From an uncultured Actinomycetes bacterium (GTDB lineage Bacteria; Actinomycetota; CALGFH01): 6,482 nt of DNA. The DNA is taken from assembly GCA_937881255.1 (NCBI GenBank), contig CALGFH010000116.1, forward strand, positions 1 to 6,482, in the 5' to 3' direction. Below are positions 1-6,120 of the stretch, piece after piece (the first letter of the stretch is position 1; each line of letters starts with the position of its first letter). The position numbers and the translations under genes are program-made. The notes beneath the pieces are model-generated. The model worked only from the letters and a program-made list of their open reading frames with translations, did no database searches and was not told where the DNA came from.

Positions 1-337
1 GCACGGGCAGGCGATTCACGGTGGCCGTGGCCGCCCCGGTGACCATGTTGGTCGCGCCCGGCCCGATCGAGGAGGTGCAGGCGAAGGTGGCCAGCCGGTT
101 GCGGTGCTTGGCGTAGCCGGAGGCGATGTGGACCATGCTCTGCTCGTTGCGGGCCATGTGGTAGGGGAGGGCGGGGTGCTGGCGCAGGGCCTGGCCGATG
201 CCGGCGACGTTGCCGTGGCCGAAGATCCCGAAGCAGCCGGCGAACAGGCGCTGGGTGCGGCCGTCGCGCTCGCTGTGCTGGTTGGCCAGGAACTCGACCA
301 GGGCCTGGGCCATGGTCAGCCGGCGGGTACCGCTCAT
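1..337 (-). CDS. iolD: 3D-(3,5/4)-trihydroxycyclohexane-1,2-dione hydrolase (IolD), N-terminal part
   Basis: IolD is a cytosolic thiamine-diphosphate enzyme that hydrolyses the cyclic diketone formed from inositol to 5-deoxy-D-glucuronate, the substrate of IolB. Only the first 112 residues are present; the gene leaves the window at its left edge, so this is truncation by the window and not damage. The visible part reads as the ThDP-enzyme pyrimidine-binding domain: RLTMAQALVEFL near residues 6-17, the family signature IFGHGNVAGIGQAL at 38-51, ARNEQSM at 62-68 with Glu65 as the expected cofactor-activating glutamate, and SSIGPGATNMVTGAATA at 89-105. The ATG overlaps the iolB stop codon as ATGA, and GGAGG (complement of 344-348) lies 6 bases upstream, which fixes the start. 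Family assignment is by recalled similarity to Bacillus IolD; other ThDP enzymes such as acetolactate synthase are less likely because of the FGHGNV motif and the iol neighbours. Confidence 0.93.
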   Translation of the reverse strand, partial: MSGTRRLTMAQALVEFLANQHSERDGRTQRLFAGCFGIFGHGNVAGIGQALRQHPALPYHMARNEQSMVHIASGYAKHRNRLATFACTSSIGPGATNMVTGAATATVNRLPV

Positions 338-1209
338 TGGTGGCCTCCGGGTCCGGTCAGCGGCAGGCGGGGGTCGACGGCCTGGCCCTTCCAGGTCCCG
401 CGGACCCAGGCGTGGGCCGGGTCGTCGCAGAAGCGCCAGATCCGCTCCTCGGCCGGGCCGGCCATCACGTTGAGGTAGTAGAGGTCGTAGCCGGGGGCGG
501 CCATCGACGGCCCGTGGTAGCCGTAGGGGACCAGCACCACGTCGCCGCTGCCCACCTCGGCCAGCAGGTCGATCTGGCGGTCCGGGCCCGAGCTGTAGAC
601 GCGCTGGTAGCCGAGGCCGCCGTGGCCGTTGACCTCGAAGTAGTAGATCTCCTCCAGCTCGGCTTCGTCGTCGCGCTGCTCGTCGTGCTTGTGGGGCGGG
701 TAGGAGGACCAGTTGCCGCCCGGGGTCAGGACCTCGACCACCATCAGCTTGCCGGCCGGGAACGACGCCGGGGTGCAGACGTTGTTGACCTGCCGGCTGG
801 CCTGGCCGGCCCCGCGGAGCTCGACCGGGACCCCCATGGCCGGCCCGTAGGCGGGCTCCAGGCGTGAGGTCGCCCGCGCCGAGGGCAGGATGAACCGGCC
901 CCCGGCGGCGCTGGAGACGCGCACCTCGGTGTCCCGGGGGGCATAGGCGAAGTCGGTCACGCCGTCGAACACGCCGTCGCGGCCGGCCAGCTCGAACCGG
1001 TGCGACTCGCACTCGACCACGCCGCCGCCCTCCATGGGCAGGACCAGCAGCTCGTCGGGCCCGGTGGCGAAGCTGTGGGTGGCGCCGGGGGCGAGCTCCA
1101 GGACCCGCAGCCCGCAGTAGGCCCAACCGGCCTGCTCGGGGGTGACCACCAGCGACCAGGCGCCGTCGGCGGTGTCGCCGTGCCGCAGGTGCAGCTTCGG
1201 GTCTGTCAC
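334..1209 (-). CDS. iolB: 5-deoxy-glucuronate isomerase (IolB)
   Basis: IolB is a cytosolic bicupin that isomerises 5-deoxy-D-glucuronate to 2-deoxy-5-keto-D-gluconate, linking IolD to IolC. The 291 residues are close to full family length. The C-terminal cupin carries the expected metal ligands: His173 and His175 in YPPHKHDE, Glu187 in ELEEIYYFEV, and His232 in PYGYHGP. The N-terminal half is the degenerate cupin (GATHSFATG, LPMEGGG near 42-63). The start codon is GTG (complement of 1207-1209), inside a GTGA overlap with the aldolase stop. AGGAGGG (complement of 1216-1222) lies 6 bases upstream and supports this non-ATG start. The 3' end overlaps iolD by 4 bases. Both overlaps suggest translational coupling within one iol message. 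No truncation or missing key residue is seen. Confidence 0.96.
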   Translation of the reverse strand: MTDPKLHLRHGDTADGAWSLVVTPEQAGWAYCGLRVLELAPGATHSFATGPDELLVLPMEGGGVVECESHRFELAGRDGVFDGVTDFAYAPRDTEVRVSSAAGGRFILPSARATSRLEPAYGPAMGVPVELRGAGQASRQVNNVCTPASFPAGKLMVVEVLTPGGNWSSYPPHKHDEQRDDEAELEEIYYFEVNGHGGLGYQRVYSSGPDRQIDLLAEVGSGDVVLVPYGYHGPSMAAPGYDLYYLNVMAGPAEERIWRFCDDPAHAWVRGTWKGQAVDPRLPLTGPGGHQ

Positions 1210-2096
1210 CCGGTTCCCTCCTGGAGCAGGCCGACCGCGGTGTCCACGGCCGCGGCCACGTCGTCGTCGGGCGGGTAGAGCAGCGACCGGCCGATGACCA
1301 GGCCCTGCACGGTGGGGAGCTTGAGGGCCTTGCGCCAGCTCTCGAAGGCGGCGTCCTGGGCGCTGCTGACCTCGCCCCCCAGCAGCAGGGCGGGCAGGGT
1401 GGTGGCGGCCATGACCCGCTCCATGTCCTCGACCACCGGGACCTTGAGCCAGGTGTAGGCCGAGGTGTTGCCGATGCCGGCGGCCACGGTCATGGCCCGG
1501 ATGCTGGCCTCGGCGCCGAGGTCGATCCGGACCCGCCCGTCGACCCGGTGGGAGATGAACGGCTCGACCATGGCCAGCAGCCGCCTTGAGGCCAGCTCGC
1601 TCACCGCCCGCCCGCAGGCCTCGACGGTGGCCACGGTGCTGGGGTCGTCGGGGTCGATGCGCAGCAGCATCTTGCCGCCCTCGAAGCCGTCCCTGGCCAG
1701 GCTGGCCGCGTCGTAGGCGGTGAAGCGGTCGTCGATCTCGAACACCGTCCCGGCCAGGCCGCCGCGGTTCATCGACCCGACCACCACCTTGCCGTCCAGC
1801 GCCCCCAGCAGGAGGAGGTCCTCGAGGACGTCGGGGGTGCCGAGGACGCCGTTGACGCCGGGCCGCGACAGGGCCAGGCAGATGCGGTCGAGCAGCTCCA
1901 GCCGGTCGGCCATGGCCAGGGCCCGGTCGCCGGCCCGCAGCGCCCCGCGGGCCGGGTGGTCGGCGGCGATCATCATCAGCCGGCCGTGCTCGTTGAACAG
2001 CGACCGCGGGCGGGCCCTCCGGGCGGCCGCCTCGGCGATCGCCTCCGGCCGCCGGGTCCTGGCCTCGACGATGGTCCGGTACCGCTCATCCAGCAT
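1206..2096 (-). CDS. Cgl0159-family (beta/alpha)8 aldolase, probable 2-deoxy-5-keto-gluconate-6-phosphate aldolase
   Basis: This 296-residue protein resembles the Cgl0159 family (often labelled DeoC-like or LacD-like aldolase) found beside iolC in actinobacterial inositol clusters. The motifs seen are IAADHPARG at 43-51, NGVLGTPDVLEDLLLLG at 82-98, GSMNRGGLAGTVFE at 107-120, GFEGGKMLLRID at 137-148 and TSAYTWLKVPVV at 211-222. Lys218 in TWLKVP lies where LacD-type class I aldolases carry their Schiff-base lysine (LKVEVP in LacD); Lys142 is a second conserved-looking lysine. From the context I infer that it splits 2-deoxy-5-keto-D-gluconate-6-phosphate into dihydroxyacetone phosphate and malonic semialdehyde, doing the job of the unrelated class II IolJ of Bacillus. 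That function is inference, and a different sugar-phosphate substrate is possible. The start is ATG with GAGGAGG (complement of 2103-2109) 6 bases upstream. It overlaps the iolC end by 11 bases and the iolB start by 4. Confidence 0.85.
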   Translation of the reverse strand: MLDERYRTIVEARTRRPEAIAEAAARRARPRSLFNEHGRLMMIAADHPARGALRAGDRALAMADRLELLDRICLALSRPGVNGVLGTPDVLEDLLLLGALDGKVVVGSMNRGGLAGTVFEIDDRFTAYDAASLARDGFEGGKMLLRIDPDDPSTVATVEACGRAVSELASRRLLAMVEPFISHRVDGRVRIDLGAEASIRAMTVAAGIGNTSAYTWLKVPVVEDMERVMAATTLPALLLGGEVSSAQDAAFESWRKALKLPTVQGLVIGRSLLYPPDDDVAAAVDTAVGLLQEGTG

Positions 2097-3042
2097 TGAC
2101 GGCCTCCTCGAGCAGCGCCTCGACCTCGCCGGCCTCGGGCATGGCGTCGGCGCAGGCCAGCCGGGAGGCGACCAGCGCCCCGGCGGCGTTGGCGAACCGC
2201 ATCAGCCGCTCCAGCTCCCAGCCGGCCAGCAGCCCGTGGCAGAGCGCCCCGCCGAAGGCGTCGCCGGCGCCGAGGCCGTTGACCACCTCGACCGGCACCG
2301 GCGGCACCTCGACCTCGGTCTGGCCGTCTCTGGCCAGCACCCCCTTGGGGCCCTGCTTGACCACCACCACCTCGACCCCCCGGTCGGCCAGGGCCTGGGC
2401 GGCCGCCCGGGGCTCGCGCTCGCCCACGGCGGTGTCGCACTCGTCGAGGTTGCCGACGGCCACGGTGACCTGCTCCAGGGCCCGCTGGACGAGCGGCCGG
2501 GCCTCCTCCCGGGACGACCAGAACTGCGGCCGGTAGTCCAGGTCGAGGATGGTGACGCCCGACTTCGCCCTGGCCTCCAGGGCGGCGAAGGTGGCGCCGC
2601 GGCTGGGCTCCTGGGAGAGCCCGGTGACCGTCACCCAGAACACCCGGGCCGCCCGGATCGCGTCCAGGTCCAGCTCCTCAGGGCGGATCTCGAGGTCGGG
2701 GGCCTTGGGGTAGCGGTAGAAGTAGAGCGGGAAGTTGTCCGGCGGGAAGATCTCGCAGAAGGTCACCGGGGTCGGCAGGCCGGGCACGGCGGTCACGAAG
2801 CGGTCGTCGACCCCGAAGCCGCGCAGGGCGTCGTGCAGGTACTCGCCGAACGGGTCCTGGCCGGTGCGGGTGATGACCGCGCTGCGCCGGCCGTAGCGGG
2901 CCGCGGCCACGGCCACGTTGGTCGGGCTGCCCCCGAGGTACTTGCCGAAGGACTCGACCTGGCGCAGCGAGACCCCGACCTGCAAGGGGTAGACATCGAC
3001 CCCGATCCGCCCCATGGTCAGGACGTCGAAGATCGCGGTCAT
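2086..3042 (-). CDS. iolC: 5-dehydro-2-deoxygluconokinase (IolC)
   Basis: IolC is a PfkB/ribokinase-family sugar kinase that uses ATP to phosphorylate 2-deoxy-5-keto-D-gluconate, giving the substrate of the aldolase encoded next. With the start chosen here it has 318 residues, normal for the family. The N-terminal substrate-binding signature is MGRIGVDVYP (10-19) and GKYLGGSPTNVAVAAARYG (33-51). The C-terminal PfkB signature NGLGAGDAFGGAL (255-267) contains the anion-hole GAGD, with Asp261 the expected catalytic base. An in-frame ATG 14 codons upstream (to 3084) is also open, but GGGAGG (complement of 3049-3054) sits 6 bases before the ATG at 3042, and the family normally begins shortly before the MGRIGVD strand, so the short form is preferred. 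It is the first gene of the minus-strand iol operon and faces the regulator gene across the AT-richer gap. Fructokinase or KDG kinase are alternatives on sequence alone; the neighbours decide for IolC. Confidence 0.94.
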   Translation of the reverse strand: MTAIFDVLTMGRIGVDVYPLQVGVSLRQVESFGKYLGGSPTNVAVAAARYGRRSAVITRTGQDPFGEYLHDALRGFGVDDRFVTAVPGLPTPVTFCEIFPPDNFPLYFYRYPKAPDLEIRPEELDLDAIRAARVFWVTVTGLSQEPSRGATFAALEARAKSGVTILDLDYRPQFWSSREEARPLVQRALEQVTVAVGNLDECDTAVGEREPRAAAQALADRGVEVVVVKQGPKGVLARDGQTEVEVPPVPVEVVNGLGAGDAFGGALCHGLLAGWELERLMRFANAAGALVASRLACADAMPEAGEVEALLEEAVNAG

Positions 3043-3048
3043 GGCGTG

Positions 3049-3054
3049 CCTCCC
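3049..3054 (-). promoter_or_regulatory. Shine-Dalgarno sequence of iolC
   Basis: GGGAGG on the minus strand, 6 bases upstream of the ATG at 3042. It favours this start over the longer in-frame option at 3084, which has no comparable purine run. Confidence 0.75.
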
Positions 3055-3101
3055 GCCAAGCTGCTGAGGGACCGGGATCGCCAAGAGGACTAGACAGCAA
3101 T

Positions 3102-3110
3102 TGTTACAAT
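3102..3110 (+). promoter_or_regulatory. Candidate extended -10 promoter of the gntR regulator gene
   Basis: TGT directly precedes TACAAT (3105-3110), giving an extended -10 (TGn plus a 5/6 hexamer). No -35-like hexamer stands 16-18 bases upstream, which extended -10 promoters can tolerate. Transcription from here would give a leader of roughly 90-95 bases before the ATG at 3211. Confidence 0.4.
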
Positions 3111-3118
3111 AGGGTAAC
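3103..3118. promoter_or_regulatory. Candidate operator, GTTAC-N6-GTAAC inverted repeat
   Basis: The arms GTTAC (3103-3107) and GTAAC (3114-3118) are perfect inverted repeats around a 6-base spacer. The left arm is shared with the 11-bp palindrome ATTGT-T-ACAAT at 3100-3110. GntR-family dimers bind short palindromes of this general size. The binding protein is presumed to be the adjacent regulator; nothing in the sequence proves it. Confidence 0.4.
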
Positions 3119-3210
3119 TACTACTCAACAGCTACTGATGTCAACCCTTTGTCCTGACTTCATTACATTGTTCGGTTGAGGGGGGACAACCTGCTCCGGG
3201 GGCTGGGCGC

Positions 3211-3954
3211 ATGACGTTCTCGCCAGCGTCGATCACCGTCGACCGCTACAGCCCCGTGCCCATGTACTACCAGGTCGCCCAGCAGCTCGAGCACGCCATC
3301 GAGACGGGCGAGCTGCCTCCAGGGACCCGCCTGGACGGCGAGCTGGCCCTGGCCGACCAGCTGGGGGTGTCGCGGCCGACGCTCCGCCGGGCCATCGAGT
3401 ACCTGGTCGACCGGGGCTACCTGGTCCGGCGGCGGGCCGTCGGCACCCAGGTGGTCCATCCCAAGGTCCGGCGGCCGGTCGAGCTGACCAGCCTGTACGA
3501 CGACCTGACGGCCAGCCGCAAGAATCCCCGGACCAAGGTGCTGTCGCTTGAGGCCGTCCCGGCCAGCGACCGGGTGGCCCATGCCCTCGGCCTGGAGGAC
3601 GGGGTCGACGTGCTCGCCCTGGAGCGGCTGCGCTACGCCGACGGCCAGCCGCTGGCCATCATGCGCAACTGGCTCCCCAAGGGGGTGGTCGAGCTGGACG
3701 CCGGGCGGCTGGAGCGGGCCGGGCTGTACCAGCTGATGCGGGCCGCCGGGATCACCCTGCACCTGGCCTCGCAGACGATCGGGGCCAGAGGGGCCAGCGC
3801 CGCCGAGGCCAAGCTGCTCCAGGCGCACAAGGGCGAGCCCCTGCTGACCATGGAGCGCACCACCTACAACGAAAAGGGTCAGCCGGTCGAGCTTGCCGAG
3901 CACATCTACCGGGCAAGCCTGTACTCGTTCGAGATCGTTCTCGTCACCCGGTAA
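3211..3954 (+). CDS. GntR-family (HutC subfamily) transcriptional regulator, probable inositol operon repressor
   Basis: A 247-residue DNA-binding regulator. The N-terminal winged helix-turn-helix spans about 16-82: PMYYQVAQQLEHAIETGELPPGTRL, then the recognition helix in LADQLGVSRPTLRRAIEYLVDRGYL, then the wing RRAVGTQVV. A UTRA effector domain follows (about 105-243), with LERLRYADGQPLAI and the usual end LAEHIYRASLYSFEI. HutC-type proteins sense small metabolites and often repress adjacent catabolic operons. Being divergent to iolC, it corresponds in position to Corynebacterium IolR, so a role as inositol-responsive repressor is inferred; the effector cannot be read from sequence. The ATG at 3211 is the sensible start because the next ATG (codon 18) would cut into helix 1. 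The upstream ribosome site is weak (GGGGG at 3198-3202 only), which would keep levels low. The stop is 28 bases before the reductase gene on the same strand. Confidence 0.88.
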   Translation: MTFSPASITVDRYSPVPMYYQVAQQLEHAIETGELPPGTRLDGELALADQLGVSRPTLRRAIEYLVDRGYLVRRRAVGTQVVHPKVRRPVELTSLYDDLTASRKNPRTKVLSLEAVPASDRVAHALGLEDGVDVLALERLRYADGQPLAIMRNWLPKGVVELDAGRLERAGLYQLMRAAGITLHLASQTIGARGASAAEAKLLQAHKGEPLLTMERTTYNEKGQPVELAEHIYRASLYSFEIVLVTR

Positions 3955-3966
3955 GTCCCCCGGCAG

Positions 3967-3974
3967 AAGGGAGG
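3967..3974 (+). promoter_or_regulatory. Shine-Dalgarno sequence of the reductase gene
   Basis: AAGGGAGG lies 8 bases before the ATG at 3983, which selects that start. The frame is open back to an ATG at 3893 inside the regulator gene, but no ribosome site supports it. Confidence 0.7.
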
Positions 3975-3982
3975 GCCCTCAT

Positions 3983-4717
3983 ATGGCCAGCATGGACGGT
4001 CAGGTCGCGCTCGTCACCGGCGGTGCCCGCGGGATCGGGTTGGCGATCAGCACCCGGCTCGCCGAACGGGGGGTCAAGGTCGCGGTTGGCTACTCCCGCG
4101 GCGCCGAGGCGGCCAAGGCGTTCGCGGCTGCGCATGCGGGCGCGACCCTTCACCAGGGCAACATCGGCGTCGCCGCCGACTGCCAACGAGTCATCGGCGA
4201 GGTGCTGGAGCAGCACGGGCAGCTCGACATCCTGGTCAACAACGCCGGCATCACCATCGACAAGACGGTCCGCAAGATGAGCGTGGAGGACTGGGACCGG
4301 GTCATCCACGTCAACCTGTCGGGCGCCTTCTACCTGAGCCGGGCCGTGCTCCAGCACATGCTGGACCGGGGCTACGGCCGGGTCATCAACATCAGCTCGG
4401 TGATCGGGGAGAAGGGCAACATCGGCCAGGCCAACTATGCCGCCGCCAAGTCGGGCCTGTTCGGGCTGACCAACAGCCTGGCCCTGGAGACGGCCCGCAA
4501 GGGGATCACGGTGAACTCGGTCGCGCCCGGGTTCATCGCCACCGAGATGGTCTCGGCCATGCCCGAGGACGTCCTGGCCAAGGTGGTCGCCCAGATCCCG
4601 GTGGGCCGCCTGGGCGAGCCGGAGGAGATCGCCCGGGTGGTCGAGTTCCTGGCCGACCCCGACTCGGGCTACATCACCGGGGAGGTCTACGGGATCAACG
4701 GCGGACTGTACATGTGA
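3983..4717 (+). CDS. phaB: Acetoacetyl-CoA reductase (PhaB-like short-chain dehydrogenase)
   Basis: A 244-residue classical SDR, predicted to reduce acetoacetyl-CoA to (R)-3-hydroxybutyryl-CoA in the cytosol, the second step of polyhydroxybutyrate synthesis. The Rossmann cofactor motif TGGARGIG is at 12-19, NNAG at 86-89, structural Asn111, and the catalytic Ser139-Tyr152-Lys156 in the YAAAK context. PGFIATEM (182-189) and the C-terminal NGGLYM complete the fold. Arg39 after the second strand suggests NADPH. INISSV-GEKG-GQANY and the NGGLYM end resemble Ralstonia PhaB more than FabG, and the thiolase encoded 25 bases downstream favours PhaB. FabG-like 3-oxoacyl-ACP reductase remains the main alternative. 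The 28-base gap from the regulator suggests co-transcription with it. Confidence 0.85.
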   Translation: MASMDGQVALVTGGARGIGLAISTRLAERGVKVAVGYSRGAEAAKAFAAAHAGATLHQGNIGVAADCQRVIGEVLEQHGQLDILVNNAGITIDKTVRKMSVEDWDRVIHVNLSGAFYLSRAVLQHMLDRGYGRVINISSVIGEKGNIGQANYAAAKSGLFGLTNSLALETARKGITVNSVAPGFIATEMVSAMPEDVLAKVVAQIPVGRLGEPEEIARVVEFLADPDSGYITGEVYGINGGLYM

Positions 4718-4729
4718 GGCTGCGTGAGC

Positions 4730-4735
4730 AAGGAG
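4730..4735 (+). promoter_or_regulatory. Shine-Dalgarno sequence of the thiolase gene
   Basis: AAGGAG is 7 bases before the ATG at 4743 but only 1 base before an in-frame GTG at 4737. The ATG is therefore the likely start. Confidence 0.75.
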
Positions 4736-4742
4736 CGTGAAG

Positions 4743-5933
4743 ATGGCTGCAGGGCGTGAGGTGGTAGTTCTTTCCGGTGTCCGCACGGCGGTCGGGAAGT
4801 ACGGCGGCAGCTTGAAGGACATGCCGCCGGCCGACCTGGGGGCGGCGGTGGTCCGCGAGGCGGTCAGCCGCTCCGGGGTGGAGCCGGCCGACGTCGGGCA
4901 CGTGGTGTTCGGCAACGTGATCCACACCGAGACCCGCGACATGTACCTGTCCCGGGTGGCCACGATCAACGGCGGCCTCCCGGTGGAGACCCCGGCCTTC
5001 ACCCTGAACCGGCTGTGCGGGTCGGGGCTGCAGGCGATCGTCTCGGCCGCCCAGCTGGTCATGCTCGGCGACACCGACGTCGCCCTGGCCGGCGGGGCCG
5101 AGGTGATGAGCCGCGGCCTCTACGGGGTCCCGGCGATGCGCTGGGGCGCCCGCATGGGCGAGACCTCGGCCTCCGACATGATGGTCGGGGCCCTGACCGA
5201 CCCCTTCGACGACTGCCACATGGGGGTCACGGCCGAGAACGTGGCCGGCAAGTGGGGCATCTCCCGGGAGGACCAGGACGCGCTGGCCGTGCAGAGCCAC
5301 CAGCGGGCGGCCAAGGCGACGGCCGAGGGCTACTTCAAGGAGCAGATCCTCCCCATCGAGCTCAAGTCCCGCAAGGGCACCGTGACCTTCGACACCGACG
5401 AGCACATCCGGGCCGACGCCTCGCTGGAGGGCATGGCCAAGCTGCGGCCGGTGTTCGACAAGAGCGGCTCGGTGACCGCCGGCAACGCCGCCGGGATCAA
5501 CGACGCCGCCGCCGCGGTCGTGCTCTGCGACGCCGAGGTGGCCGAGCAGAAGGGCCTGGAGCCGCTGGGCCGGCTGGTCGCCTACGCCCACGCCGGGGTC
5601 GAGCCCAAGTACATGGGCATCGGCCCGGTGCCGGCGGTCCGCCTGGTGCTCGAGAAGGCCAACCTCAAGGTCGACGACATCGACGTGTTCGAGGTCAACG
5701 AGGCCTTCGCCGCCCAGGCGCTGGCCGTGGTCCGCGACCTCAGCCTGCCCGAGGACCGCACCAACCCCAACGGCTCCGGCGTCTCCCTCGGCCACCCCAT
5801 CGGGGCCACCGGCTGCATCCTCACCGTCAAGGCCCTGTACGAGCTCAAGCGCACCGGGGGCCGCCGCGCTCTGGTCACCATGTGCATCGGCGGCGGCCAG
5901 GGCATCGCCGCGATCTTCGAGCGCGCCGCATGA
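4743..5933 (+). CDS. phaA: Acetyl-CoA C-acetyltransferase (thiolase, PhaA/AtoB type)
   Basis: This homotetramer-type thiolase condenses two acetyl-CoA to acetoacetyl-CoA, or runs the reverse thiolysis, and supplies the preceding reductase. The 396 residues are typical. All active-site elements are present: the nucleophile Cys92 in NRLCGSGLQAI, NEAFAAQ at 319-325, His351 in GHPIGATG, and the acid/base Cys381 in CIGGGQG. The N-terminal VRTAVGKYGGSL (13-24) and the mid-region HMGVTAENVA (159-168) are also standard. ATG at 4743 is chosen over GTG at 4737 on ribosome-site spacing. Its stop overlaps the start of the next small gene (ATGA), so the two are probably translationally coupled. The direction in vivo is uncertain: with the reductase beside it a biosynthetic role (PHB) is likely, but a beta-ketothiolase of short-chain degradation cannot be excluded. 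Confidence 0.93.
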   Translation: MAAGREVVVLSGVRTAVGKYGGSLKDMPPADLGAAVVREAVSRSGVEPADVGHVVFGNVIHTETRDMYLSRVATINGGLPVETPAFTLNRLCGSGLQAIVSAAQLVMLGDTDVALAGGAEVMSRGLYGVPAMRWGARMGETSASDMMVGALTDPFDDCHMGVTAENVAGKWGISREDQDALAVQSHQRAAKATAEGYFKEQILPIELKSRKGTVTFDTDEHIRADASLEGMAKLRPVFDKSGSVTAGNAAGINDAAAAVVLCDAEVAEQKGLEPLGRLVAYAHAGVEPKYMGIGPVPAVRLVLEKANLKVDDIDVFEVNEAFAAQALAVVRDLSLPEDRTNPNGSGVSLGHPIGATGCILTVKALYELKRTGGRRALVTMCIGGGQGIAAIFERAA

Positions 5934-6109
5934 GCACCAGCGGCGACCCCACCGGCGACATGGCCCCAGGCGACGAGGCCCCCCAGGGCACCCCCGGCGC
6001 CGGCGAGAACATCTGCCCCGCCTGCGGCGGCTCCGGCAAGCTCGACGGCGCCGCCTGCCCCACCTGCGCCGGCACCGGCGTGGTCATCGAGGAGGTGGGC
6101 GGCGCCTAG
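5930..6109 (+). CDS. Small DnaJ-type zinc-finger-like protein (59 aa)
   Basis: This 59-residue reading frame starts at an ATG that overlaps the thiolase stop (ATGA). The first 27 residues are rich in Gly, Pro, Asp and Ala and look disordered. They are followed by CPACGGSG (29-36) and CPTCAGTG (43-50), two CxxCxGxG knuckles separated by only six residues, as in half of the DnaJ cysteine-rich domain, which should bind one zinc ion. There is no J domain, no substrate-binding domain and no membrane segment. The regular cysteine pattern, the overlap with the thiolase gene and a stop directly before a strong hairpin all argue that it is real. No clear Shine-Dalgarno is visible, so expression probably depends on coupling to the thiolase. 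Function is unknown; a redox, metal-sensing or thiolase-partner role is only speculation. Confidence 0.75.
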   Translation: MSTSGDPTGDMAPGDEAPQGTPGAGENICPACGGSGKLDGAACPTCAGTGVVIEEVGGA

Positions 6110-6120
6110 CCGATCGATCG

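Larger units (their letters stand above)
3100..3128 (-). promoter_or_regulatory. Candidate iolC promoter
   Basis: On the minus strand, TTGAGT (3128 to 3123, 4/6 to TTGACA) is followed after exactly 17 bases by AACAAT (3105 to 3100, 4/6 to TATAAT). The -10 lies inside the palindrome at 3100-3110, so a repressor bound there would block it. The match is moderate, and actinobacterial promoters often deviate, so this is a proposal only. Confidence 0.35.
3043..3210. promoter_or_regulatory. Divergent iolC / gntR control region
   Basis: This 168-base gap separates two divergently transcribed genes and is visibly AT-richer than the coding DNA on both sides. It contains a perfect 11-bp palindrome (3100-3110), an overlapping GTTAC-N6-GTAAC inverted repeat (3103-3118), a perfect TTGACA hexamer on the minus strand (3144 to 3139), and the sequence CATTACATTGTTC (3161-3173), which carries an ACAxTGT half-palindrome. 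The regulator gene next to it is of the autoregulated GntR/HutC type. By analogy with other divergent regulator-operon pairs, I infer that its operators are here and control both directions. The TTGACA box has no good -10 partner at 16-18 bases, so its role is uncertain. Confidence 0.7.

Noticed and set aside
3043..3084. A longer iolC start at 3084
   Set aside because: The added 14 residues have no family counterpart, while a good GGGAGG lies 6 bases before the ATG at 3042.
1720..3093. A 457-codon open frame on the plus strand, antisense to the aldolase gene and iolC
   Set aside because: It reads through the opposite strand of two clearly recognised genes, has a composition dominated by Gly, Arg, Ala, His and Pro with no domain, and is expected from the GC bias of the real frames.
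3085..3175. An exact match to the Corynebacterium IolR site (KGWCHTRACA as I remember it)
   Set aside because: Only the TRACA end is matched (in TTGACA and TGTAACA on the minus strand); the first half does not fit, so I do not claim that motif.
3893..3982. A longer reductase start inside the regulator gene
   Set aside because: It would add 30 unrelated, Ser/Arg-rich residues to an SDR that normally begins just before TGGARGIG; the ATG at 3983 has its own ribosome site.
3944..5795. Long minus-strand frames opposite the reductase and thiolase genes (376 and 366 codons)
   Set aside because: They are low-complexity, His/Gly/Asp-rich shadow translations of well-conserved enzymes and show no motif or ribosome site.
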